In this document: positions 17,641 to 26,243 of the stretch, in pieces
Layout: every line of letters begins with the position of its first letter
How positions within the stretch are numbered: the first letter of the stretch is position 1
Source of the DNA: Hoeflea_A sp965249925
GTDB taxonomy: Bacteria > Pseudomonadota > Alphaproteobacteria > Rhizobiales > Rhizobiaceae
Assembly: GCA_965249925.1 (NCBI GenBank)
Contig: OZ252260.1
Location: 1,922,001 to 1,986,000, forward strand
Length of the DNA: 64,000 nt
Direction: 5' to 3'
Program-made: the position numbers and the translations under genes
The notes under the pieces: generated by a model
Told to the model about the DNA's origin: nothing
Seen by the model: the letters and a program-made list of their open reading frames with translations, nothing else
Databases searched by the model: none

Positions 17641-18462
17641 GTGTCGCGAATTTTCAGTTGGGCAGCCAGCGACAGCGAACGAATGACTACCGTCGGCGCA
17701 TTGCGGGCGGCCAAGGATCAGACGGCACGGCATGCACAGGTGACCGCTGACACAGCGCAAGAGGCGGCGGCTGCGGAGGCGGCCGGGATCGAGATGGTCG
17801 TTTGCCGAGCGCGCAATGTCACCCAGGTACGCGCCGGGTCGGCACGGGTGTTTGTCACGGCCGCTCTCGGTTTCGCAGATGCGGTGACCAATAACGAAAT
17901 CCTGCGCACCGCGTTCAAAGCGCTGACCGATGGAGCGGATGCGGTAATCACCGCGCGCCGGCTTGAAATCGTCTCGCTGCTAGCGTCGGAGGACATTCCG
18001 GTGATGGGCCATCTGGGCTTCGTGCCACGTAAATCCACTTGGGTCGGTGAGGTACGCGCCTATGGCAAGACCGCCGACGAGGCCGTGGAGCTTCATCACA
18101 GGTTTCGCAGGCTTGAGGAGGCAGGTGCCTTCACTGTCGAGGCCGAATTGGTGCCGGCGCGATTGATGGAGGCGATCAATCGCCGGACCTGCCTCGTGAC
18201 CGTTTCACTCGGCTCGGGACCGGCCGCTGACGTCATGTTCCTGTTCACTTCCGATATTTGTGGTGAGACGAAGCGAGTGCCCCGTCATGCGCGCCGATAT
18301 GGCGATCTGGCGCGGCTGCACCAACAAATCGACGACGAGCGTCGCGCTGCGCTGACCGCATTTCGCAAAGACGTTGAGAACCAGGCCTTCCCCGGTGAGG
18401 CGGAGCTCGCAGGCATGTCAGATGCCGCTTATGAGGAATTTATCGACCGCATAGAAGGCTGA
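17641..18462 (+). CDS. Divergent PanB-like aldolase (ketopantoate hydroxymethyltransferase family)
   Basis: The protein has 273 residues from GTG 17641, and ATG 17683 is an alternative start. It retains the order of PanB motifs: an N-terminal TTVGALRAAKD stretch, ADGADAVITARRLEIV, then DIPVMGHLGFVPRKSTWVG (PanB has PVCGHLGLTPQ) and the EAGAFTVEAELVPA stretch with the catalytic Glu position. It is clearly not a standard PanB: the N-terminal metal-binding aspartates (GDSLG in true PanB) are missing or altered, with EMVVCRARNV in that place. It lies between rbsD and deoC in a sugar operon, so an aldol or retro-aldol role on a pathway intermediate is likelier than pantothenate synthesis. Confidence 0.7.
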   Translation: MSRIFSWAASDSERMTTVGALRAAKDQTARHAQVTADTAQEAAAAEAAGIEMVVCRARNVTQVRAGSARVFVTAALGFADAVTNNEILRTAFKALTDGADAVITARRLEIVSLLASEDIPVMGHLGFVPRKSTWVGEVRAYGKTADEAVELHHRFRRLEEAGAFTVEAELVPARLMEAINRRTCLVTVSLGSGPAADVMFLFTSDICGETKRVPRHARRYGDLARLHQQIDDERRAALTAFRKDVENQAFPGEAELAGMSDAAYEEFIDRIEG

Positions 18463-18540
18463 GCGAGGCACCGGTCTCCACGACTTGCATCGACAACTTG
18501 GCAGCTGCGCCATCAGGTGTGGCCATTGAGAGGTATTGCC

Positions 18541-19215
18541 ATGACGACCCTGACAAATATCGCATCTATCGTCCAGCACACCAATGTTTCCCCCGCAACG
18601 ACCCGCGATGACATCGAGCAATTATGCGACGAAGCGCTCGAATTTCAGTTCAATGGCGTGATGGTGCAGCCCTGCTGGATACTCCTGTGCCGCGAGCGGC
18701 TTTCCCGTTCTGACATTCGCACCTGTTCAGCCATGGCATATCCGATGGGCGGCAGCTTGACCCGCAGCAAGGCATCCGAGATCCGCGATCTGGTCGATGA
18801 AGGCGCCGAGGAAGTCGACTTCATGGCTAATATCGGCTTTCTCATCGGAGGCGAGACAGCCGCCTATCATGACGAGATCGCGTCGCTAGTCGAAGCTTCC
18901 GGCGGCATCCCGCTCAAGATCATGCTTGAACTTGGCGCCATTCCTGAAAACCTCTGGGAGGTGGCGATCCAGCAAGCTGAAAAGGCAGGCGTCACTTATG
19001 TCAAGAACTCATCAGGCTGGGGCCATGGCGGCAAAGCGAGCATTCACAACATCGCGTTCATGAAGAAAAATGTCTCTCGGGCAAAAGTGAAAGCATCTGG
19101 CGGAATCCGAACCGCCGAGGATGCAAGGGCCATTCTGGATGCCGGCGCCGATCTGCTCGGCACAAGTGCGGGACCGGCGATCATGAAAGGTGCAATCGGA
19201 CAAGGGCCGTACTGA
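18541..19215 (+). CDS. deoC: Deoxyribose-phosphate aldolase
   Basis: This 224-residue protein has the DeoC signature lysines: Lys155 in TYVKNSSGW (Schiff base) and Lys184 in KVKASGGIR (proton relay). ATG 18541 is preferred over the upstream GTG, because GAGAGG lies 7 nt before it. It cleaves 2-deoxyribose 5-phosphate into acetaldehyde and glyceraldehyde 3-phosphate. As the last gene of the importer/kinase/RbsD operon, it indicates that the pathway passes through a deoxypentose phosphate or an analogue. Confidence 0.93.
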   Translation: MTTLTNIASIVQHTNVSPATTRDDIEQLCDEALEFQFNGVMVQPCWILLCRERLSRSDIRTCSAMAYPMGGSLTRSKASEIRDLVDEGAEEVDFMANIGFLIGGETAAYHDEIASLVEASGGIPLKIMLELGAIPENLWEVAIQQAEKAGVTYVKNSSGWGHGGKASIHNIAFMKKNVSRAKVKASGGIRTAEDARAILDAGADLLGTSAGPAIMKGAIGQGPY

Positions 19216-19229
19216 CCGATACAAATCGT

Positions 19230-19291
19230 GATACAGCCTGTATCTACTAAGCCGGCTGACGTGGAATCGAGAGAACCCAGCGTCGGTTCTC
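19230..19291. terminator. Two short hairpins between convergent operons, weak terminator candidates
   Basis: GATACA-GCC-TGTATC (19230-19244) and GAGAACC-7 nt-GGTTCTC (19271-19291) lie between deoC and the oppositely oriented flavoprotein gene. Neither has a T tract, so termination is only a guess. Confidence 0.25.
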
Positions 19292-19407
19292 CAAGGGAAT
19301 ATCATTGGCACCTTTCGGAGAGCCGGTGGTGCCGGATGTGATCTGGATGTTCATAGAATAGGTTCAGCCCGGTCATGCGCTGCATCCGTTTTTGCGTCGT
19401 GTGAGGC

Positions 19408-20784
19408 TCATATCGGCACCGGCCTGGCTGCTTCGAGCATGTGGGAAACACGGGTCAGTTTTCGCCTGGGTTTGCCCAGTTCGGATCCCAACGACTGCTC
19501 CAGCGCATCGATGCGTTCCCAGTCGCCGAATCGGACAAGCTGATGGCCGCAACGCTGCAGGATGTGAATGAGTTCATCTGAATCGGCCCGGGTATCGGGC
19601 AATTGATCGAGGTCTTCCAGGACAGTTTCGACCGTTGCGACGCTGTCTCCGCGGTTCGTGCCGATGGTGCCGCTCGGGCCACGCTTCGCCCACCCGGTTG
19701 CATAGAAACCCGGTAGCGGAATCCCCTTGTCGATCAGCCTTCCGGCTTCATTCGTCAGAATGCCGGCTCCGTTATCCAGGGGCACGCCGCCTATTTTCTG
19801 TGCGCGATATCCGATGCACCGCACGACCAGGCCGCAGGGAATCGTCTCGGTAATCCCGGTTCCTTCGCATTTTTGCCGAAAGGCTTCTCCTTTCAAAATG
19901 GTCCGCTCAAAGGTGACGGACTCGACACAATCGGATCCGTTGAACGAAACGGGACTCTTCAGAAACCGAAATCTGCAGGTTCGGCCGCGCCCGGCGGGCG
20001 CAGCGGCAAAGGACTGCAAAATCTCTATGTTCGCCTGGGCGCCGGTGTTGCGCGGATCGGCCACCTCCTCCTCACAGATTCTGCCAAGCTGCAATTCATC
20101 CGGGTCGATATGTGTGTCGCAATGGGTGAACTCTGAGAACGCCCTGAGCTCCTTGACCGTAAACCGGGCCTGCGCCGGGCTGCGCCTGCCGACAATGTGC
20201 ACTGTCTTGACCCGGCTTGCCCGCAGCGCAGCCAAAGCATGGACGGCAATGTCGGTGGATTGAAGTTCGTCCGGCGTCTTTATCAGGATCCGCGCAACGT
20301 CGAGGGCGACATTGCCCTGGCCGATGACGACGGCGGTTTCATGATCGAGATTGACGGACAGATCGCGGTATTCCGGATGACCGTTGTACCAGGCCACGAA
20401 CTCCCGCGCCGAATAACTACCCGGAAGGTCTTCGCCGGGAATACCGAGATCCTTTTCCCGCTCGGCGCCGCTTGCGAAGATGACACCGTTGTAGTGCCGG
20501 GCGAGCGTTTCGACGGCCACGTCCCGACCGATATTGACGTTGCCGAAAAACCTGAAACCGGGCATTCGCGCGATGCGCGTGAAGACGGCGGTCACCTGTT
20601 TGAGCTTCGGGTGATCGGGTGCAACACCGTAGCGCACCAGTCCGAAGGGGACTGGCAGCTTTTCATACATATCGACGGAGATGCCCAGTCCGGCCCGCAG
20701 CAGGGCTTCCGCGGCATAGAACCCGCTGGGCCCGGCGCCGACGATGGCAAAGCGTCGAGGTTTTACTCGTGGTGCCCTGGTCAT
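19408..20784 (-). CDS. Ferredoxin--NADP reductase, adrenodoxin-reductase (FprA) type
   Basis: This 458-residue protein opens with a dinucleotide fold VGAGPSGFYAAEAL (FAD) and the strongly conserved YEKLPVPFGLVRYGVAPDHP stretch. A second fold GQGNVALDVARIL (NADP) lies near residues 155-167. GTIGTNRGDS near the C-terminus also fits. It transfers electrons between NAD(P)H and ferredoxin. Directly upstream in the same direction are a ferredoxin gene (15 nt gap) and a molybdopterin enzyme, so the three should form one electron-transfer chain. Confidence 0.92.
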   Translation of the reverse strand: MTRAPRVKPRRFAIVGAGPSGFYAAEALLRAGLGISVDMYEKLPVPFGLVRYGVAPDHPKLKQVTAVFTRIARMPGFRFFGNVNIGRDVAVETLARHYNGVIFASGAEREKDLGIPGEDLPGSYSAREFVAWYNGHPEYRDLSVNLDHETAVVIGQGNVALDVARILIKTPDELQSTDIAVHALAALRASRVKTVHIVGRRSPAQARFTVKELRAFSEFTHCDTHIDPDELQLGRICEEEVADPRNTGAQANIEILQSFAAAPAGRGRTCRFRFLKSPVSFNGSDCVESVTFERTILKGEAFRQKCEGTGITETIPCGLVVRCIGYRAQKIGGVPLDNGAGILTNEAGRLIDKGIPLPGFYATGWAKRGPSGTIGTNRGDSVATVETVLEDLDQLPDTRADSDELIHILQRCGHQLVRFGDWERIDALEQSLGSELGKPRRKLTRVSHMLEAARPVPI

Positions 20785-20798
20785 TGCATCGCTTCAGA

Positions 20799-21110
20799 CT
20801 ACGGCGCAAAGCCGAGTTCTTCACGGCGCCGCTCGGCGCCTTCCAGCGGCGCCTGATGCGCCGATATGACCGGCAATTCTCTTGAACGGTCCCGGTTTAT
20901 GGCGATCCAGCGCTCATATTCCGCCGGCATATTCAGTGTGTCGTAGATCGCGTTAACCGGACAGACCGGAATGCATCCGCCGCAGTCGATGCACACGTCC
21001 GGGTCGATATAGGTCATCTCGTCATCGACGTGAAAACACTCGACCGGACAGACGCTGACGCATTCGGTAAAGCGGCACCTGCGGCAGTTATCGGTGACGA
21101 TGTGTGACAT
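20799..21110 (-). CDS. Ferredoxin, FdxA-like 7Fe type
   Basis: The protein has 103 residues from ATG 21110 (GGGAG 7 nt upstream), and the longer frame to 21206 is rejected. The N-terminal half has C-R-R-C-x4-C-x3-CP and the second half CIDCGGCIPVCP. This matches FdxA-type ferredoxins with one [3Fe-4S] and one [4Fe-4S] cluster. The C-terminal tail of about 40 residues is typical of this subgroup. It lies between the reductase and the molybdopterin oxidoreductase genes and is the obvious soluble carrier linking them. Confidence 0.93.
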   Translation of the reverse strand: MSHIVTDNCRRCRFTECVSVCPVECFHVDDEMTYIDPDVCIDCGGCIPVCPVNAIYDTLNMPAEYERWIAINRDRSRELPVISAHQAPLEGAERRREELGFAP

Positions 21111-21129
21111 GAACAGCTCCCGAAGACAC

Positions 21130-23277
21130 TCACAAGGACGCCGCATTGGCAGGTTCAACCTGCACAAGCACATCCGAAAATGTCGGGGCCGCGCCGAGAT
21201 CCGCATAGGCCGATGAGGTCACGGAGTGCACCGTTGATTTTCGCGCAAAATCGTTTGAGCGCCAGTAACCGATCGGCGCCATGACGACACCCCGCATGAC
21301 ATCGTCGGTCACCGTGACCATCGCCTCGAAGGTGCCGCGGTCGTTGAACACCCGCACCTTGTTGCCCGACTGGAGAGACCGCGCATTCGCGTCGTCGGAG
21401 TGCATGATGAGCGATTGCTGCTTCGCATGCTCAAGCTGCCGGTCCATGTTGCCGAATGTCGAACTCAGGAACGCATGGCTCTTCGGTGAAACCAGGCTCA
21501 GCGGATAGCGTGTCGCAAGATCCGGGCGCGTTGCAGGCGCTTCGTTGGGAGGAATGTAATGCGGCAGCGGGTCGACCGGGTCTCCAAGCTGTTGCCCGTC
21601 ATAGCCCTGGCGGAACAGCGGCACGACGAAGTTGCCGCCTTCCGCAGCCGTGGCCTTGAACTCGATCTTTCCCGACGGCGTGTGGAAATTACCTTCCGCA
21701 TGCGGCGCATAGTCGTCGGGATGCGGAACATTGAGGCGCACATAGCCGTTTTGCCTGACGTCCTCCAGGGTGATGCCCTCAAGCGCCGGGGCATCCCACA
21801 ACAGGCTCTCCCGGATCATCTGCGCGTCATCACGGGCAAAGAAGGGGTCGTCGTCGAACCCGAAGGTCTTGGCCAGCCGACGGAACAGCTCGGTGTTGGA
21901 AACCGCCTCGCCCAACGGTTCTATGGCCTTGTTGTTGTAGGACAGATAAAGGTGTCCCCAGGAGAACATGATGTCTTCCTGTTCCACCTGTGTCGTGGCG
22001 GGCAGAACGATGTCGGCATATTTCGCCGTGTCGGTCAGGAAATGCTCGCTGACGACGGTGAACAGGTCTTCCCGCTCAAGGCCGCGAACGACCTTGTCCT
22101 GCTCCGGAGTCGTGACCAGAGGATTGGCGTTGTAGACCATCAGCGACTTGATGGGCGGATCCAGCTCCAGCTCGCCGGTCAGCGCCTGGCCGAGCTTCCA
22201 CAGATTGAGGACTCGCGGCTCCTCTTCCGGCAGAAGATCGGGGCGCATGAGCTGTCCCCAGTTCACCGGAAATGCCCAGATCGGCAGTTGCAACATGCCA
22301 CCTCCGGGATGACGCCAAGCGCCGGTAAGCCCCGTCAGGCAGGCAAGCGCCCGCACCGTCTGACCGCCGCCGGCATGCCGTTCGATGGCAACGCCGATAC
22401 GAACGAGCGACGCGTGAGAGGTCGCAAATCCGCGCGCCAGTTCGCGGATGTCTTCGGCTGAAACACCGGTGATTTCGGAAACTTTTTCCGGCGAAAACTC
22501 CGATACACGCTCCTTCAACTCGGCAAAGCCGAGCGTGTATTTCTCGATGTAGTCGTCGTCGGTCAGCCCTTCGGCGATGATCACATTCATCATGCCGAGC
22601 GCCAGCGCGCAATCCGTGCCCGGCCGGATCGCAATATGCCAGTCCGCTTGTTTGGCGGTGCTTGTCTTGAACGGATCGACCACGACGATTTTCGCGCCCC
22701 GCTTGCGCGCCTCCAGAACGAAGGGCCAGAAATGCGAATTCGTGCTTAAAACGTTGCATGCCCAAAGGACGATGAACCGGGAGTGCACGGCGCTTTCGGG
22801 ATCGACGGCCGCGGAGTCACCAATGGTCATCGCATAGGCGGTGCAGGCACCGGAGTCGCAAAAGGTCCGTTCAGCGATGGTTGCGCCCAGGCGGTTGAAA
22901 AACGGATCGGCCACGTTGAGACCGTTGATGATGCCCTCGGTTCCCAGATAGCTGTAGGGAAGGATCGCCTTGGCGCCGTGCACATCGATAATGTCGGTCC
23001 AGCGGGACTTGATTTCGCTCAGCGCTTCTTCCCAGCTGACACGTTCAAATTCTCCGTTCCCCTTGGGACCGGATCGTCTCAGGGGATAGAGGACACGGTC
23101 CGGACTGTAGACGCGCTTTTCGTAGTCGTTCATCTTCACGCAGAGCCGCCCGCGGGTGAACGGATGGTCCGGATTGCCCCGCACCTGCGTAACCTTGCCT
23201 TCGGAGACCGTTACCAGCATTGAGCAGGTGTCCGGGCAATCCAGCGGACATGCGCCTAGGACCGTTTTTTCCGACAT
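21130..23277 (-). CDS. Molybdopterin-dependent oxidoreductase with N-terminal [4Fe-4S] cluster
   Basis: This 715-residue protein starts at ATG 23277 (GGAGG just upstream). The N-terminus has CPLDCPDTC and then GRLCVK, the four cluster cysteines. Long molybdopterin-binding regions follow (FCDSGACTAYAM, VVVDPFKTSTAKQADW, GTDCALALGMMN) and a C-terminal dinucleotide-binding-like domain. There is no Tat twin-arginine leader, so it is probably cytoplasmic. It belongs to the DMSO-reductase/formate-dehydrogenase superfamily, and the substrate is not deducible. The downstream ferredoxin and reductase suggest it draws reducing power from NADPH or delivers electrons to it. Confidence 0.9.
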   Translation of the reverse strand: MSEKTVLGACPLDCPDTCSMLVTVSEGKVTQVRGNPDHPFTRGRLCVKMNDYEKRVYSPDRVLYPLRRSGPKGNGEFERVSWEEALSEIKSRWTDIIDVHGAKAILPYSYLGTEGIINGLNVADPFFNRLGATIAERTFCDSGACTAYAMTIGDSAAVDPESAVHSRFIVLWACNVLSTNSHFWPFVLEARKRGAKIVVVDPFKTSTAKQADWHIAIRPGTDCALALGMMNVIIAEGLTDDDYIEKYTLGFAELKERVSEFSPEKVSEITGVSAEDIRELARGFATSHASLVRIGVAIERHAGGGQTVRALACLTGLTGAWRHPGGGMLQLPIWAFPVNWGQLMRPDLLPEEEPRVLNLWKLGQALTGELELDPPIKSLMVYNANPLVTTPEQDKVVRGLEREDLFTVVSEHFLTDTAKYADIVLPATTQVEQEDIMFSWGHLYLSYNNKAIEPLGEAVSNTELFRRLAKTFGFDDDPFFARDDAQMIRESLLWDAPALEGITLEDVRQNGYVRLNVPHPDDYAPHAEGNFHTPSGKIEFKATAAEGGNFVVPLFRQGYDGQQLGDPVDPLPHYIPPNEAPATRPDLATRYPLSLVSPKSHAFLSSTFGNMDRQLEHAKQQSLIMHSDDANARSLQSGNKVRVFNDRGTFEAMVTVTDDVMRGVVMAPIGYWRSNDFARKSTVHSVTSSAYADLGAAPTFSDVLVQVEPANAASL

Positions 23278-23603
23278 GATTCCTCCACCCCGCATTGTTC
23301 GTTACCGGCCCTCAGGCCGTGTTGTTCCGGAACAATGACGGCCAATGCAGCGCGGAGTATTGTTTGGAATTGCCCTGTTGTTGCCCAATCTTGCGGTTGT
23401 TCGTCAGCGAACATGACGCCCGCGGCACAAACGATTAGGGTGTGTTCCCATGGATTTCGCGGTCCGGTCCGTCGTTTGTATACGCGGATGCGTATGCAAT
23501 AATCGGCCGGGACGGCCCTCGAAACGCGGGTCAAAGTCGGCTGCTTGGACAGGCGCCCGATGGCGACTTTTCCGCCGAATTCGCAAATTCACCGGACGAG
23601 ACG

Positions 23604-24518
23604 ATGAATTTGAGCGGACACAGTGATCAGAAATATGCGACCGGCACGCGTCTGTCATCGAGTGCCGAAAGGGACTGGTCGTCGATCCTTGTCGAGCGAT
23701 GGAGACACGCACAAGGGCGTCTCAACGACATAAAGCCGCGGGAAACCGAAATAGCCGTCCTGCTGTCGGGCAGCATCCATGTCCGCAGACGCGGCGACGG
23801 GAAGGTTCAGGAATGTCTCGCGGTTCCAGGAACAATTTGGCTTTGCCCGGCTGGAATTCAGGAAAGAGATATTGAGATTTTCGGAGATACGGAAAGCGAA
23901 ATGGAAGAGGTCGTTCATATCTTCCTGCCTGCGGAGCCGTTTTCGGAAGCGTCCCTCAAGGAATTCGATATCGACCCCGCACGGGCCCGGCTGGGATATC
24001 TGGGCGGGTTTCAGGACGGATTTGTCACGCAGGTCGGCAAAACGATCTCACGCGAGATGAATGCGCCGAGCTCCGCCGGCGCACTGTTGGTCGACACATT
24101 GAGAGCCTCCCTTGCCGCCTATCTGTTGCGGCAGTACTCGTCCCTGTCGCCACAGAAAACCGCATTGCCGTCAACCAATGGTGCGCTGGACAATAGGCGA
24201 CTGTCCCGGGTCATGGATTTCATTGAAGCCAACATCGAACGCAACTTGAAACTCGAGGAGCTCGCAGAGATTGCCTGTCTCAGCTCGTACCACTTCGCCC
24301 GGGCGTTCAAGGCTTCGACGGGTGTGGCCCCCCATCAATACATGATGAGTCAGAAACTCGATCTGGCGAAAACGCTTTTGTCCGACGACAACTACAAACT
24401 CGTCGAGGTCGCGTTCAAAGCCGGTTTTGCAAATCAGGCTCACTTTACCCGAGCGTTCAAGCGCGCCACCGGTTCCACACCCGGTGAATACCGCAAACGG
24501 AAAGCCATCAGACAGTGA
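23604..24518 (+). CDS. AraC-family transcriptional regulator
   Basis: The protein has 304 residues from ATG 23604; upstream in-frame starts back to 23442 are possible but poorly coding. A sensor region of about 180 residues is followed by two helix-turn-helix units. The first is around LEELAEIACLSSYHFARAF. The second, AFKAGFANQAHFTRAFKRAT, ends in GSTPGEYRK. It is divergent from the molybdopterin/ferredoxin/reductase operon, about 330 nt away, so it probably regulates it. The 23278-23603 stretch between them has no other gene that I can support. Confidence 0.9.
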   Translation: MNLSGHSDQKYATGTRLSSSAERDWSSILVERWRHAQGRLNDIKPRETEIAVLLSGSIHVRRRGDGKVQECLAVPGTIWLCPAGIQERDIEIFGDTESEMEEVVHIFLPAEPFSEASLKEFDIDPARARLGYLGGFQDGFVTQVGKTISREMNAPSSAGALLVDTLRASLAAYLLRQYSSLSPQKTALPSTNGALDNRRLSRVMDFIEANIERNLKLEELAEIACLSSYHFARAFKASTGVAPHQYMMSQKLDLAKTLLSDDNYKLVEVAFKAGFANQAHFTRAFKRATGSTPGEYRKRKAIRQ

Positions 24519-24713
24519 CGGCAATACTTGTTGTCCCGATGCGCGGTAGTACCCAACCGTCGAGCGGTCAGCTACTTTTTTGCCACCGGTATCTATTGAT
24601 CTTATATTCGACAGACGCGCCGATACCTGATCAGCAGCCGAAATGATCGCTTGGCAGTGCCCGAAGCACGACCTACTTTTCCACTCCAGCCGAACCGCAT
24701 ATTGACCGTGTTT

Positions 24714-26243
24714 TTAGCGGCCGGGTCTACTTTTTCCCTGCACGATCCTGTCGAGGATCATCGCACAGAATAGGATCGCAAGGCCGGACAGGATGCCGTA
24801 ACCCGTAGCAGCGAATTGCAGGGCCTGCAGAACGTCCTGGCCCAATCCCTCGGCACCGATGAGTGAGGCAATCACGACCATGCCGAGGCTCATCAGGATC
24901 GTCTGGTTGATCCCTGTCAGAATGGACGGCGCTGCCATGGGAAGGTCGACTTTGGTTAAAACGGTGAAATCCGTCGCGCCAAAGGCAATCGCCGCTTCAC
25001 GCACATCCTGGGGCACGCTCCGCAACCCCAGTGCCGTTAACCGGATCACCGGTGGCATCCCGAAGCTGAGCGTTGCGATCACGGCAGGCGGTTTGCCGAT
25101 GCCGAACAAGGCGATCACCGGGATCAGGTAGACAAAGGCCGGCATCGTCTGCATGAAATCGAGGATCGGCCGGATGATCGCATAGGCCCGGGCGCTGCGT
25201 GCGCACCAGATGCCAACCGGAACACCCAGGACAATAGCCACAAAAGACGCAGCGCCGAGCAGGGCGAGGGTGGCCAGGCTCGGCTGCCAGAAGCCCATCA
25301 GACCAAGATAGGAAAGTGCTGCTACCACGAAAATCGCGGTGCGTGCCCCCGCTGTGCGCCAGGCCAGGACTCCGACAAGGGCAAGGATAACGGGCCAGGG
25401 TGTCCCCAGCAGCATACGTTCCAGAGCATTGACGAACGCGTTGATTGAAACGGTAATCCCGTCAAAGATCACGCCACCGCGCGATGTCGCCCAATCAAAG
25501 GCTCTATCTATGGCAGTGGCCGCCTGATTGCGCCATTCGGGTTCTGACGGGAAGACGGAGAGCCAGGCCGGCGCGCTTTCGACGATACGAAGCGTAACGG
25601 TAACCAGCATCGTGATGGCGATAAGGCTCCAGATGATGGCCACGCTGGGCAGCGTGATCCGGGCATCGGTTGACCGTCGGGCTCGCCACATCATGTATTT
25701 CCGCTCAAGCATCCAGTTTGCCAGAACCATCTGAACCCCCTTGACGAGCAGCAGCAGGGCCAGACTCGCTGCGACGATCATCGGTGCCTCAGCGTTCAGG
25801 CGCTCGGCTTCACCGGCGGCTTCATTTGCCACCTTGGCGAGGTTTTCCGCACTTGAAGCCATCCGCTCGGCCCCCGGCTCGCCCGCTGCCAATGCGGCGG
25901 CGGCCTCTTCGGCGCGGGCTGCGCTACGACGCATCAGGCGCTCCGCGCGCGCTGCTTCTTCGCCACCAAGATTGCCAAAGAGGCCGTGGAAAAGCCGTGC
26001 AAGTATGTTCAGTTCCAGAACCCAGAAAACGATCGCCATGCTCCAGAGCTGCCGGGCGCTCCACCAAAACGGTCCCAGAAGCGCGGCCCGGTAATTTGGC
26101 GTTGCCACGAAACCGGCACCACGTCCGATCCGCCGAAAGCGCGCGCGGTAGAGATCAGCGCGTGTTTCCCCAAGAAATGCGCCGACATCGGTGTATGGGT
26201 CGCGTTCCATGCTGTCGTGCGTGTCAGCCATTTTGCTATCCAT
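24714..26243 (-). CDS. Glycine betaine/proline-type ABC permease (ProW-like) with coiled-coil insertion
   Basis: This 509-residue protein carries the ProW permease module in its C-terminal half, including the EAA loop REAAIAFGATDFTVLTKVDLP. The N-terminal half is unusual. After the first membrane span (about residue 60-85) comes an Ala/Glu/Arg-rich stretch of about 60 residues (AERLMRRSAARAEEAAAAL and on) that should form a soluble coiled coil, then more spans. ATG 26243 overlaps the ATPase stop by 8 nt, and ATG 26231 is an alternative. Standard ProW proteins have about 280-350 residues, so the extension is extra. It forms the channel of the betaine-type importer encoded here. Confidence 0.88.
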   Translation of the reverse strand: MDSKMADTHDSMERDPYTDVGAFLGETRADLYRARFRRIGRGAGFVATPNYRAALLGPFWWSARQLWSMAIVFWVLELNILARLFHGLFGNLGGEEAARAERLMRRSAARAEEAAAALAAGEPGAERMASSAENLAKVANEAAGEAERLNAEAPMIVAASLALLLLVKGVQMVLANWMLERKYMMWRARRSTDARITLPSVAIIWSLIAITMLVTVTLRIVESAPAWLSVFPSEPEWRNQAATAIDRAFDWATSRGGVIFDGITVSINAFVNALERMLLGTPWPVILALVGVLAWRTAGARTAIFVVAALSYLGLMGFWQPSLATLALLGAASFVAIVLGVPVGIWCARSARAYAIIRPILDFMQTMPAFVYLIPVIALFGIGKPPAVIATLSFGMPPVIRLTALGLRSVPQDVREAAIAFGATDFTVLTKVDLPMAAPSILTGINQTILMSLGMVVIASLIGAEGLGQDVLQALQFAATGYGILSGLAILFCAMILDRIVQGKSRPGR

